64,000 nt of DNA, taken from contig NZ_WQNI01000009.1 of assembly GCF_010993735.1 (NCBI RefSeq), positions 62,001 through 126,000 on the forward strand, written 5' to 3'. The position numbers and the translations under genes are program-made. Every line of letters begins with the position of its first letter. Positions within the stretch are counted from its first letter, which is position 1. Below the pieces are notes generated by a model. That model was not told the origin of the DNA, did not search any database, and worked only from the letters and a program-made list of their open reading frames with translations. Shown piece after piece: positions 39,300 to 47,623 of the stretch. The DNA comes from Chelativorans alearensis (GTDB lineage Bacteria; Pseudomonadota; Alphaproteobacteria; Rhizobiales; Rhizobiaceae).

Positions 39300-40508
39300 C
39301 TACATGGCTTGCAGAGGTACACCACGAATGCGACGCCACAGCAGCGCCGCCAGCGTGATCGCCGCCATGACGGCTGAATAGGCGGCCAAGGGCCAAGCGG
39401 TGTCGCCATTCAGCACAATAACGAAGCTGGTGCCGATAACACCGACAATGAGGCTCTGGATGCAGAAATGCAGAGCGACGGCGGTGCCGGCGATGTCACC
39501 GAACTCCCGCAACGCGCCCTCGGCCGTCACCGAGATGGTGAACACAATTCCGACCGCCATCAGCCACATCGGCAGAATGAACGACCAGAAGGATGGCGGC
39601 AGCGAGAGTTGACCCAACAGCAGCGCACAGGCACCCAGGATCAGAAGCGCCATGCCACGGACAGCACTCCCGGCTATTCCCCACCGCTCCACGAAGAACT
39701 TCGCGAAACGTGTCGTGGCGATCATGACGAGAGCTACCGTCGCGAAGGCCAGGCTGAAGCCGAGCTCGGAGAATCCAGCGCCGTCGATCAAGACACGCGG
39801 TGCCGTCGAGAAGAACACGAAGAACGTGCCCATCGCTGTGCCGAAGCCCAACGTGTAGGTCCAGAAGGCAAGGCTCTTCACCACCAGGCCGAACGACGCC
39901 CTACGCGGCGTTTCATCGACCGGTCGCGTTTCATGCCACGCGGGCAGCGCGCAGACCAGCATCACCAAGGCCGGGAGGCCCAAAGCCACGAAGATGAAAC
40001 GCCATCCTAGCGAACCGGCAATAACCGCTCCGGCAATGGGTCCGAGCGCCGGCACGAAGGCCAGCATCGCGTTCATGAGGCTGTAGACGACAGCGCTTTC
40101 CGGCCTTTGTGCGTAAACATCGCGAACGGTCGCGAACAGGGTGACCAACGTTGCCGACGCGCCTACCGCCTGGACCAACCGCAGCGTCACGAATAGATAT
40201 GACGAGGACGTCGTTGCCAAGGCAAACGAGGACAACGCAAACAACACTGCGCCGCCGATCAGGACGGGACGGCGGCCAGCCCGGTCGGAGAGCGGACCGA
40301 AGGCGATCTGCCCGACGCCGAGCATGATCATGTAGAAGGTGAGGGTTAGCTGGACCACTGCCGGCGTGGTCCCCAGGATTTCCGGCATTGCTGGGACAAC
40401 CGGCAGATATATGTCCATGCCGAGCGAGGCGAGGATGTTGAAGGGTGCCAGAAGCATCAAGGCAACTGGCAGGCTGTACGTCCACAGCCGTGGATTCCGA
40501 GTAGGCAT
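39300..40508 (-). CDS. MFS drug exporter, CmlA/FloR-like (Bcr/CflA subgroup)
   Basis: A 402-residue transporter with twelve membrane segments. From memory it resembles the phenicol exporters CmlA and FloR along most of its length: LLAPFNILASLGMDIYLPVVPAMPEIL, LTLTFYMIMLGVGQIAFGPLSDRAGRRPVL, GMGTFFVFFSTAPRVL-like TAMGTFFVFFSTAPRVLI and AFATVALVMIATTRFAKFFVERWGIAG. It would export chloramphenicol-type compounds; true specificity is inference. ATG 40508 is used; a TTG six codons earlier is possible. GC content is lower than the neighbourhood. A candidate leader peptide and hairpin lie upstream. Confidence 0.88.
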   Translation of the reverse strand: MPTRNPRLWTYSLPVALMLLAPFNILASLGMDIYLPVVPAMPEILGTTPAVVQLTLTFYMIMLGVGQIAFGPLSDRAGRRPVLIGGAVLFALSSFALATTSSSYLFVTLRLVQAVGASATLVTLFATVRDVYAQRPESAVVYSLMNAMLAFVPALGPIAGAVIAGSLGWRFIFVALGLPALVMLVCALPAWHETRPVDETPRRASFGLVVKSLAFWTYTLGFGTAMGTFFVFFSTAPRVLIDGAGFSELGFSLAFATVALVMIATTRFAKFFVERWGIAGSAVRGMALLILGACALLLGQLSLPPSFWSFILPMWLMAVGIVFTISVTAEGALREFGDIAGTAVALHFCIQSLIVGVIGTSFVIVLNGDTAWPLAAYSAVMAAITLAALLWRRIRGVPLQAM

Positions 40509-40589
40509 GACGAAGCATCCGCTCAAATGAGTGACATCTGGCGGCGGTCTGCGCTGTCATGATTTGAAAGAAGTGGAACCGTGCAGACT

Positions 40590-40620
40590 GCCGCAACAAC
40601 TTGGCAAACGTTGTTGCGGC
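40590..40620 (-). promoter_or_regulatory. Leader hairpin upstream of the FloR-like gene
   Basis: GCCGCAACAAC and GTTGTTGCGGC are perfect 11-base arms with a nine-base loop. The hairpin starts directly after the stop of an eight-residue leader frame and ends 81 nt before the exporter start. No U-tract follows, so it is not an ordinary terminator. A second weaker stem (40583-40592 with 40543-40552, 9 of 10 pairs) overlaps its 3' arm. Confidence 0.65.
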
Positions 40621-40647
40621 CTAACGGTCGGATTGCTTCGGTTCCAT
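40621..40647 (-). CDS. Putative leader peptide MEPKQSDR of the FloR-like gene
   Basis: ATG at 40647 begins an eight-codon frame (MEPKQSDR) ending in TAG at 40621. TGAGG lies nine bases upstream, a proper ribosome site. The next base opens the 11-bp hairpin. This order (short leader, immediate hairpin, exporter gene) is that of translational attenuators, which are established for cmlA. The peptide itself does not match a leader I know, so the role is inference. Confidence 0.5.
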   Translation of the reverse strand: MEPKQSDR

Positions 40648-40876
40648 GGGATCGAGCCTCAGGGATGTGGTCGATAAGCGGTGGCTATCCCTTACCAATC
40701 GTGATTTGACCTGGCAACCGCCAGCTCCGGTCGTGGCGATACTAGGCACCAACACCGCTAATTGCTCGACACCGCTGCCGGTTTGGCGGCAGAACGCGCA
40801 CTGAAGACGATGCGCTCTACCGGAGGGCCAGGGGCGCGGGTATTATCAGTGCGCTAAACGTCACGAGGAGGGAAAC

Positions 40877-41170
40877 TTGGACCTGCAAGCCTTTAGAGAA
40901 TCCATTGCGAAGCCGCAGCCGCCCGCCGGTTTGAGCCATGCTCTGCAGGCGCTGTGGTGGGATGCGAAGGGTGATTGGCACAAGGCGCACGAGCGCGCGC
41001 AGGAGCGCGACGACAGGGCGGGCATGCTTGTGCACGCCTACCTCCATCGCAAGGAAGGCGATCAATCAAACGCGGAATATTGGTATCGCCGCTGCGGCGC
41101 GACGCCGTCGACATTGGCACTTGATGATGAATGGGAAGAGTTGGCGCGGGCACTTTTGGGGCAAAGCTAG
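40877..41170 (+). CDS. Conserved small hypothetical protein
   Basis: A 97-residue soluble protein. The pattern LQALWWDAKGDWHKAHERAQ ... MLVHAYLHRKEGDQSNAEYWYRRCG is shared by a widespread family of small uncharacterised proteins. It has tetratricopeptide-like helix pairs. Start is TTG 40877, five bases after a strong GAGGAGGG; no ATG is near. Function unknown. Confidence 0.8.
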   Translation: MDLQAFRESIAKPQPPAGLSHALQALWWDAKGDWHKAHERAQERDDRAGMLVHAYLHRKEGDQSNAEYWYRRCGATPSTLALDDEWEELARALLGQS

Positions 41171-41260
41171 GGCTTCTGGGCGCAAGGGGAGCGCCTGCTG
41201 AAATCCTCGCGATAGGCTATGGCCCCGCAGCGGCTGAAAGCTGGCTCGCTCCGGTATCCG

Positions 41261-42193
41261 TCAATGCTGTTCAGCCGCTGCCGCGATGTCCTCCAGGAGC
41301 ATATCGACAAACAGCTTGCAAGGCGGCGAAAGCGATCGTCCCTTCTTCGTTACCAGCGCCATCGTACGTTTGACTTCCGGTTCCACCAGCGGCCGCGTCA
41401 CCAATCCGTTGCCGGCTCGAAGCCGGGCAAGCGCGGCCGGCAGTATGGTTACGCCAAGCCCGCTGGCTGCCATCCAGGCGGCAGTGTCGAGAAAGCCGAC
41501 CTCGTGCACAATCCTGGGCTCGAAGCCGGCCTTCATCACCGTCGCATCGAGCAACTGCCTGACGCCATAGCCATTGCGGAAGGCGATCAGCGGCACACCC
41601 TTGAGATCGGCCCATCTTACCTGGTCCTCGGTTGCGAATGGATGATCCGCCGCGCAGACCAGCAGCATGCGGTCCTCCAGGATCGGTCGCGAATCGAACT
41701 CCGTCCCGGCCGGCGCCGGCACGCCGATCCCCAGTTCGACGCGGTCGGACGAGATGAGCGGCAGGAACTGGTTGGGCGCGCAGTCGTCCAGCACCAGCTC
41801 GATATTGGTGTAGCGCCGGCTGAACCGGCGCGCGGTTTTCGGCAGTATGGCAACCGCCGTACCAGGCGTTGCCGCCAGCCGCACGCGGCCACGGCTGCCT
41901 TCCGACAGGTCGCGGAAATTGCTGCCCAGCGTGGCGACATCCTCAAGGATGCGCTCAGCGATGCCGAACGCTTCCTCTGCGGCCGAGGTCGGCACCAACG
42001 ACCGCGTGGTGCGGTCGAAGAGGCGCGTGTTCAGCGTTTCCTCCACCTGGCGGATGAGCACGCTGACGGCCGACTGGGTGACGCCCAGCTCCTCCGCGGC
42101 GGAAGCGAGCTTTCCATGCCTGTAGACGGCGGCGAAGGCGCGCAACTGTTTGAGCGTGAGCTGGTTTTCTATTTTCACTTTAGATAACTTCAT
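41261..42193 (-). CDS. LysR family transcriptional regulator
   Basis: A 310-residue regulator. HTH: LKQLRAFAAVYRHGKLASAAEELGVTQSAVSVLIRQVEETLNTRLFDRTTR (residues ~14-64), then a periplasmic-binding-like effector domain. It is transcribed divergently from the TAXI-TRAP transporter and decarboxylase genes, so it is likely their regulator, responding to the transported acid. The 118-nt shared gap is AT-rich (TGAATTTTTCGATTTTATTTAG). Confidence 0.9.
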   Translation of the reverse strand: MKLSKVKIENQLTLKQLRAFAAVYRHGKLASAAEELGVTQSAVSVLIRQVEETLNTRLFDRTTRSLVPTSAAEEAFGIAERILEDVATLGSNFRDLSEGSRGRVRLAATPGTAVAILPKTARRFSRRYTNIELVLDDCAPNQFLPLISSDRVELGIGVPAPAGTEFDSRPILEDRMLLVCAADHPFATEDQVRWADLKGVPLIAFRNGYGVRQLLDATVMKAGFEPRIVHEVGFLDTAAWMAASGLGVTILPAALARLRAGNGLVTRPLVEPEVKRTMALVTKKGRSLSPPCKLFVDMLLEDIAAAAEQH

Positions 42194-42311
42194 GAATGAT
42201 GCTGAATTTTTCGATTTTATTTAGAATGCACTTCCTCTTCAATGTCCGGGCGCAAACAATCCGCACGGCAGCCATGGGCCGCTGGCGGATAACGCAACTG
42301 GGAGGATTGTC

Positions 42312-43307
42312 ATGAACTGGCGTCGCTATGCCGCGATTGCCCTGGCCGGAGCCATGGGCCTTCTCGCAAATTCGGCCATATCCGCCGATCGTTATACGCT
42401 TGGCACCAACCCGCAGGGCACGATCTATTACACGATCGGCGGCGGCATCGCCGCCGCGCTGCAGGACAAGCTCGGCAAGCAGATCACCGTACAGCCCTAT
42501 ACCGGCTCGTCCGTCTACCTGCCACTGATCGCCGCCGGCGAGGTGACAATGGGGCTCAATTCGAGCCTCGATCTCGGCGGCGCCCGCGCCGGGGATTTCG
42601 GAGAGCCGATGACCGATCTGCGCGTGCTGGCGCGCATCTGGCCGCTGCGTGTCGCGCTCGTCACCCGCAACGATCTCGGCATCACCAGGGTGTCCGAACT
42701 GGAGGGCAAGCGCGTCGTCACCGACCTCAGCGCGCTGAAGGCCATGAGCGCGCTCTCAAAGACCATAGTCGAACTGTCCGGGTTGAGCGTTGACGACGTC
42801 GAGCAGGTTTCGGTTGCCGGTCTCGGACCGGGCATGGAGCAGCTTACCGAGAACAATCTCGACGCCACGCTGATCGCGGTTGGCATTCCTCTCACCCAGC
42901 AAGCGCACGCCTCGATTCCCGGCGGCATCCGCTACCTCGACATCGACGGCGAAAACGCCACGACCGAGAAGGCGGACGAGATGTACCCTGGCCTCTACCT
43001 CACCGAGGTCGAGCCGAATCCGCGCATGCCCGAGGTAACGGAACCGGTGACGGTGACGGCCTTTGACGTCTATCTCACCGTGAACGCCGACCTGCCCGAC
43101 GAAGACGCGACGGCCATTCTCGAGGCGTTCCACGAAATCCTGCCGCAGCTCAAGCAGGACTATCCGCCGCTTGGCGGCGCGGCGCAGGAAAGGCTTTCCG
43201 CGCCGTCGAACTCGGTGCCGTATCACCCGGCCGCGGTCGAGTTCTACAAGGCAAAGGGCATGTGGAGCGAGCAGAACGAAAACCGCGATTCCGCGATGCG
43301 GAACTAG
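42312..43307 (+). CDS. TAXI family TRAP transporter substrate-binding protein
   Basis: A 331-residue periplasmic receptor with a signal peptide (AAIALAGAMGLLANSAISA). DRYTLGTNPQGTIYYTIGGGIAAAL and VQPYTGSSVYLPLIAAGEVTMGLNSSLDL are typical of TAXI proteins, which bind small carboxylic acids. It is the first gene of a three-gene unit; GGGAGGATTGTC precedes ATG 42312. Substrate is unknown, but the decarboxylase gene in the unit points to an aromatic acid. Confidence 0.92.
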   Translation: MNWRRYAAIALAGAMGLLANSAISADRYTLGTNPQGTIYYTIGGGIAAALQDKLGKQITVQPYTGSSVYLPLIAAGEVTMGLNSSLDLGGARAGDFGEPMTDLRVLARIWPLRVALVTRNDLGITRVSELEGKRVVTDLSALKAMSALSKTIVELSGLSVDDVEQVSVAGLGPGMEQLTENNLDATLIAVGIPLTQQAHASIPGGIRYLDIDGENATTEKADEMYPGLYLTEVEPNPRMPEVTEPVTVTAFDVYLTVNADLPDEDATAILEAFHEILPQLKQDYPPLGGAAQERLSAPSNSVPYHPAAVEFYKAKGMWSEQNENRDSAMRN

Positions 43308-43334
43308 CCTGACGTGGCCAGGACAGCGCATCGT

Positions 43335-45236
43335 ATGAAGGCGAACCGCCTGGCGGTGCCGATCACCGTCATCGGCATTGCGTGGCTGCTCGACGTACCG
43401 CGCCGGCTCGGCCATGTCGTCATCACGGAGCAGTATCTCGCCCTTATGATCGGCATGGCCGTGCTGGTTGGCCTCGTCGTCGCGCCGCTCAGGGGCCGCT
43501 GGCAAGTGCTGGACTGGCTTCTCGGCCTAGCGGCGCTCGCGTCGTGGCTTTGGCTCGCCTGGAACTACGAAGTTTGGCTGCTCGATCCGGTCAATCGTGG
43601 GCCGGAGAAATGGGTGCCGGCGCTGCTTGCGATCGTCGGCGTGGTCGAGGCCACCCGGCGGCACTGCGGCGCCGTCCTGGCCGCCCTTGCGCTCGCCTTC
43701 ATTGCCTATGGCCTGTTCGGCACCTACGCGCCGGGCATATTCGAGGCCGCCGAAATCGCGCCGGCGCGGTTTCTGCTCTACCTCTACACCGACACCAACG
43801 GCATACCCGGGCTGGTGCTCGGCGTGGGCGCCACGCAGATACTGGGCTTCATCGTCTTCGGCGCGGTGCTGAACGCGGTGGGCGGAAGCCGCATCCTGAC
43901 CGATCTCGCCATGGCCGCGATGGGCCATCGCCGTGGCGGCCCGGCCAAGGTCGCGATTCTTGCGTCCAGCCTGTTCGGAACCTTGTCCGGTTCCACCGTC
44001 GCCAATGTGATGAGCACCGGCGTCGTCACCATTCCGATGATGAAACGGTCGGGCTTCCCTGCCCGACACGCTGCCGCGATCGAGGCTGTCGCCTCCAATG
44101 GCGGCCAGATCGCTCCGCCCGTCATGGGCGCGACCGCCTTCGTCATCGCGGAATTCCTGCAGGTCTCCTATGCGGAAGTGGTAATGGCCGCCCTGCTGCC
44201 GGCGGTCGCCTACTATCTGATGCTTTATCTGCAGGTCAATCGCTATGCGGCCGTGCACAGGCTGGAAGGCGCGCCGCGCGCGGAACTGCCGCCAATCGGG
44301 GCCAGTCTTGCCAAGGCCTGGCCGCTGCTGCTGCCGCTCGGCGTGCTGATCTACTTCCTGTTCGGGCTGGGCTATGCGCCAGGCAAGGCCGCGCTCTATT
44401 CGGCCTTCGTCTCCTACGCGCTCCATGTCGTGACCCAGCCGCGCAAGGCGCTGAGCCTGTCGCTGCTGGACGAGATCCTTCGCAACGCCGGGATCATTCT
44501 GATTCCCGTTCTATTAGTCTGTGCCATCGCAGGCATCATTATCGGCACGATCAACGTCACCGGACTGGGCTTCGCCCTCACGCTGGCGCTGGGCGGGATC
44601 GCCCAGCTCGGCGGCGTTCTGGCGCTTCTCGCCGTCACCGCCCTCATCGCCATCATCCTCGGCGTCGGCATGCCGACGACCGGCGTTTATGTGGTGGTCT
44701 CGGTGCTTCTGGCGCCGGCGCTGGTCAAGGCCGGCATCGGGCAGATGTCGGCGCATCTGTTCATCTTCTATTTCGGCCTGCTTTCGATGCTCACGCCGCC
44801 GGTGGCCATCGCATCCTATGCCGCCGCCTCGCTTGCCGGGAGCGACATGTGGCGCACGGGGATCACCGGCATGCGGCTGGCGGTCGTCGCCTACCTCATC
44901 CCCTTCGTGTTCGCCTTCAACCCGGCGCTACTGCTCGCCGGAACGTGGTTGGAAATCGCCGTTTCCTGCGTCAGCGTCGCGGCGGCGGGTGTCATTCTCG
45001 CGGAAGTGCTGGCTTGGCGAGGCGCCTATGGCGGCGGCTGGCGACGCGTCGCAATGGGCGCGATCGCGCTTTTCATCGGCGCCAGCACCGCCGTCTTCGG
45101 CCCGTCGACGGTCGCCGCCATGGTCGCGACGGTAGCGGGCATCGCGCTCGTGGTCGTGACGAAACGCATTACTTCCGCGCCGGCACCGGTCCCGCCTTCA
45201 GGAAAAGACACATCAAACCCATTGGAGGAAACATGA
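43335..45236 (+). CDS. TRAP transporter fused permease (4TM+12TM)
   Basis: A ~633-residue fused DctQM-type permease, as is usual in TAXI systems. Many membrane segments are seen. Family landmarks are FGTLSGSTVANVMSTGVVTIPMMKRSG, SNGGQIAPPVMGATAFVIAEFLQV and LGVGMPTTGVYVVVSVLLAPALV. A GTG at 43314 could extend the start by seven codons. Its stop overlaps the ATG of the decarboxylase gene (ATGA). Confidence 0.92.
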   Translation: MKANRLAVPITVIGIAWLLDVPRRLGHVVITEQYLALMIGMAVLVGLVVAPLRGRWQVLDWLLGLAALASWLWLAWNYEVWLLDPVNRGPEKWVPALLAIVGVVEATRRHCGAVLAALALAFIAYGLFGTYAPGIFEAAEIAPARFLLYLYTDTNGIPGLVLGVGATQILGFIVFGAVLNAVGGSRILTDLAMAAMGHRRGGPAKVAILASSLFGTLSGSTVANVMSTGVVTIPMMKRSGFPARHAAAIEAVASNGGQIAPPVMGATAFVIAEFLQVSYAEVVMAALLPAVAYYLMLYLQVNRYAAVHRLEGAPRAELPPIGASLAKAWPLLLPLGVLIYFLFGLGYAPGKAALYSAFVSYALHVVTQPRKALSLSLLDEILRNAGIILIPVLLVCAIAGIIIGTINVTGLGFALTLALGGIAQLGGVLALLAVTALIAIILGVGMPTTGVYVVVSVLLAPALVKAGIGQMSAHLFIFYFGLLSMLTPPVAIASYAAASLAGSDMWRTGITGMRLAVVAYLIPFVFAFNPALLLAGTWLEIAVSCVSVAAAGVILAEVLAWRGAYGGGWRRVAMGAIALFIGASTAVFGPSTVAAMVATVAGIALVVVTKRITSAPAPVPPSGKDTSNPLEET

Positions 45237-46285
45237 ACCAGAAGAACCCCAACCCGCCCTACAAGCGCATCGCCACCGAGGAGGCCTGGGCATCGGATGA
45301 ACTGATCCGGCTCTACCGCAAGGAGATCGAGGAAAAGACGATCGGCGATCCGGGCTTCCAGAGCCTGTGGGGGTTCTTTTCGGGCGATTCCGAAAAAGCC
45401 CGGGCGCATAACCGGCGCATCCAGGACCTGGATGACGAACGCCTCAAGGACATGGACGATTCCGGCATCGACATCGCCGTGCTGTCGCTGACCTCGCCTG
45501 GTGTGCAGATCTTCGACCCAGCCACCGCCTCGTCCCTGTCGGAACGCTTCAACGATGAGCTTGCCGAAGGCATCGCGCGTCATCCCGACCGCTATGTCGG
45601 GCTCGCCGCCTTCAGCCCGCTCGATCCGGCCAATGCGGCAAAGGAGCTTGAGCGCAGCGTGAAGAAGCTCGGCCTGCGCGGCGGCATCCTCAACTCGCAC
45701 ACGCTGGGCACATATCTCGACGACGAGCAATATTGGGAGGTTTTCGAGGCGGCGGAAGCGCTCGAAGTGCCGATTTACCTGCACCCGCAGACTCCGTCGG
45801 CGAATATGATCGAACCATTCCTGAAGCGCGGCCTCGATGCGGCGGTCTACGGGTTCGCATGCGAGACCGGGCTGCACGCGCTGCGCCTCATCGTCTCGGG
45901 CCTGTTCGACCGCTTCCCGAAACTGCAGATCGTGCTCGGTCACTGCGGCGAGGCTCTTCCCTACTGGCTGTCGCGGATTGACTTCATGCATGGGCATATT
46001 TCGGTGTCGAAGCGCTATCCACATGTGCATCCGCTGAAACGCAAGGCGAGCGAGTATCTAAAGGAGAACTTCCACTACACCTCGAGCGGCGTCGGCTGGG
46101 CGCCGCCGGTGATGTTCGTACGCGACGTGATCGGCCCCGACCGCATGATGTATGCCATGGACTATCCTTGGCAGTTCGTCCCTTCGGAAGTCGGCGAGCT
46201 GGAAGCCATGCCGATCGGCGAGGCGGGCCTGAAGCAATTCTTCGAGGACAATGCACGGGCGCTTTTCAAGATCGGAAAATCGTGA
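45233..46285 (+). CDS. Amidohydrolase-family decarboxylase, LigW/gamma-resorcylate decarboxylase-like
   Basis: A 350-residue metal-dependent TIM-barrel protein of the ACMSD/amidohydrolase-2 group. Probable metal ligands are Glu16 (KRIATEEAW), His184 (IYLHPQTP) and Asp310 (MYAMDYPWQF), with His237 in LGHCGEALPYW. The start IATEEA resembles 5-carboxyvanillate decarboxylase LigW rather than a hydrolase. It should remove CO2 from an aromatic acid; the exact substrate is open. GGAGGAAAC precedes the start, which overlaps the transporter stop. Confidence 0.85.
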   Translation: MNQKNPNPPYKRIATEEAWASDELIRLYRKEIEEKTIGDPGFQSLWGFFSGDSEKARAHNRRIQDLDDERLKDMDDSGIDIAVLSLTSPGVQIFDPATASSLSERFNDELAEGIARHPDRYVGLAAFSPLDPANAAKELERSVKKLGLRGGILNSHTLGTYLDDEQYWEVFEAAEALEVPIYLHPQTPSANMIEPFLKRGLDAAVYGFACETGLHALRLIVSGLFDRFPKLQIVLGHCGEALPYWLSRIDFMHGHISVSKRYPHVHPLKRKASEYLKENFHYTSSGVGWAPPVMFVRDVIGPDRMMYAMDYPWQFVPSEVGELEAMPIGEAGLKQFFEDNARALFKIGKS

Positions 46286-46379
46286 CGCGCAGCCGATGGC
46301 CGGCAAGGGTTTTCACGACGTCTGACGCTGAGCACTGAAATTTCCACTGCGCGGCGGACCTGCCAGACGCCACGGCGCA

Positions 46380-46865
46380 TTACCCGGCGAGGCCGCCCTG
46401 ATTGGCAGACATCGAAAGGAGATTGAGTTCGGAGCGCAGACGATCCGGGTCTGAAAGCACCGTTTCGATCTCCGCATGGAGGCGCCGCCAGATCGGCGCC
46501 GCCTCGACTAGAGCTGCCTGGCCGGCCGGTGTCAGCCGCAGCAGTCGGGCGCGCCTGTCCGTCGGATCGGTTACCGTCTCGACCAGGCCGCGGCGCTCCA
46601 GCGGCTTGAGATTGGCAGTCAGGGTCGTCCTGTCCATCGCCAGCAGCGCCGCCACGCTGCCGAGGTTCGGCGGTTTCAGCCGATTGAGCGACATGAGGAG
46701 AGAGAACTGCCCGCTGGTGATGCCGGCGGGCTTCAGCGCGATGTCGAAACGGCGTGCGAGCGCACGCGCCGCCCTCTGCGCATGCAGGCACAGGCAGGTG
46801 TCACGCACCAGAAGTGTGGTTTCGAAGGCAAGGTTGGCAGGAGTGTGCATCTGGAAGGTTGACAT
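46380..46865 (-). CDS. MarR family transcriptional regulator
   Basis: A 161-residue winged-helix regulator. The DNA-binding part reads GITSGQFSLLMSLNRLKPPNLGSVAALLAMDRTTLTANLKPLERRGLVETVTDPTDRRARLLRLTPAG. Cysteines near the N-terminus (DTCLCLHAQRAARAL) could allow redox sensing, as in a known group of MarR proteins. It is divergent from the VOC gene; a palindrome lies 17 nt before its start. Confidence 0.9.
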   Translation of the reverse strand: MSTFQMHTPANLAFETTLLVRDTCLCLHAQRAARALARRFDIALKPAGITSGQFSLLMSLNRLKPPNLGSVAALLAMDRTTLTANLKPLERRGLVETVTDPTDRRARLLRLTPAGQAALVEAAPIWRRLHAEIETVLSDPDRLRSELNLLSMSANQGGLAG

Positions 46866-46881
46866 CCATGGGCTCTTTACA

Positions 46882-46891
46882 TTGATATCAA
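46882..46891. promoter_or_regulatory. Candidate MarR operator
   Basis: TTGATATCAA is a perfect ten-base palindrome within the AT-rich start region of the marR gene, a usual place and form for MarR autoregulation. Confidence 0.5.
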
Positions 46892-46929
46892 CATAGATGA
46901 GGAGAGGTCAATCGACGGCCGCCTACACG

Positions 46930-47053
46930 CTGGCAGAAGGGTGAGCAGGGCGCGGAGGGCAGCATCACGCTCGCCCGCTTCAGGGCCGCCGGGCAGAGCG
47001 TGCTGGCCAGCAACAGCCTGGTAAAGCACGCCTTCGACTTCACGCCATCCTGA
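46930..47053 (+). pseudogene. PhnB-like VOC protein fragment
   Basis: The plus strand encodes EGSITLARFRAAGQSVLASNSLVKHAFDFTPS then stops at 47053. This matches the segment of PhnB/3-demethylubiquinone-methyltransferase-like VOC proteins that normally reads ..SFxLxGQxFxxxDSPVKHxFxFTPA. No start codon or preceding part exists, and the following part is cut off by the stop. It sits between marR and an intact VOC gene. Confidence 0.6.
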
Positions 47054-47088
47054 CATGCATCGAAGCACCAATCAGAAAGGAGACGACC

Positions 47089-47535
47089 ATGAAGATCGTG
47101 ACCAGCCTGAGCTTCCAGGGCCAGTGCCGCGAGGCGTTCGAGTTCTACGCCAAGGTCCTGGGCGGAAAGATCACCGCCGCCATGCCCTACAGCGATGCGC
47201 CTCCCGACATGCCGATCACCGACGAGAAGTACAAGACCTGGCTGATGCACTGCTGGCTCGAGGTCGGCGACCAGGCGCTGATGGGCGCCGACATGGACGT
47301 CGGATGGGCACCCAACATCGACAAACCCAAGAACGGCTTCGACGTCACCCTGCACACCGAGGACAAGACCGAAGCCCAGCGCTGGTTCGATCAACTGTCC
47401 GAAGGTGGCAAGGCCGTCATGCCATTCGGCGAGACCTTCTGGTCACCGGGCTTCGGCTCCCTAATCGACAGGTTCGGCGTCCCGTGGATGATCAACGTCG
47501 TTCCATCGGCTGACTGGAAGCCGTCGCAGGGCTGA
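47089..47535 (+). CDS. VOC family protein, PhnB-like
   Basis: A 148-residue protein: SLSFQGQCREAFEFYAKVLGGKITAAMPYSDAP at the start and FGETFWSPGFGSLIDRFGVPWMINV at the end are hallmarks of PhnB-type VOC proteins, whose substrates are mostly unknown. AGGAG precedes ATG 47089. It is divergent from marR, which may control it. Confidence 0.88.
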   Translation: MKIVTSLSFQGQCREAFEFYAKVLGGKITAAMPYSDAPPDMPITDEKYKTWLMHCWLEVGDQALMGADMDVGWAPNIDKPKNGFDVTLHTEDKTEAQRWFDQLSEGGKAVMPFGETFWSPGFGSLIDRFGVPWMINVVPSADWKPSQG

Positions 47536-47623
47536 TCCCATGCCCATCAAACACCGATAGAAGAATGCACCGGATATAAGCGCCGGCAGCGCCGGCGCAT
47601 GCCCGTGTTCGCGTTGGCCGACC

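Noticed and set aside
39300-40508. FloR-like gene as a recently transferred clinical resistance gene (ISCR or transposon borne)
   Set aside because: No transposase, ISCR element, integron or flanking terminal repeat is visible; it may be a chromosomal member of the family.
36857-41170. Integrated element using tRNA-Pro as attachment site
   Set aside because: No integrase and no duplicated tRNA 3' end was seen downstream in the window; gene fragments alone do not prove integration.
43382-46285. A 967-codon plus-strand frame spanning the TRAP permease and the decarboxylase
   Set aside because: Only its last 350 codons are real (the decarboxylase). The front part is an out-of-frame reading of the permease with Arg-rich nonsense sequence, not a fusion protein.
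47579-47600. GC-only hairpin GCGCCGGC-A-GCGCCGGCGC between the VOC and MFS genes as a terminator
   Set aside because: It is a short GC palindrome without a T-tract; such dyads are frequent by chance in this composition.
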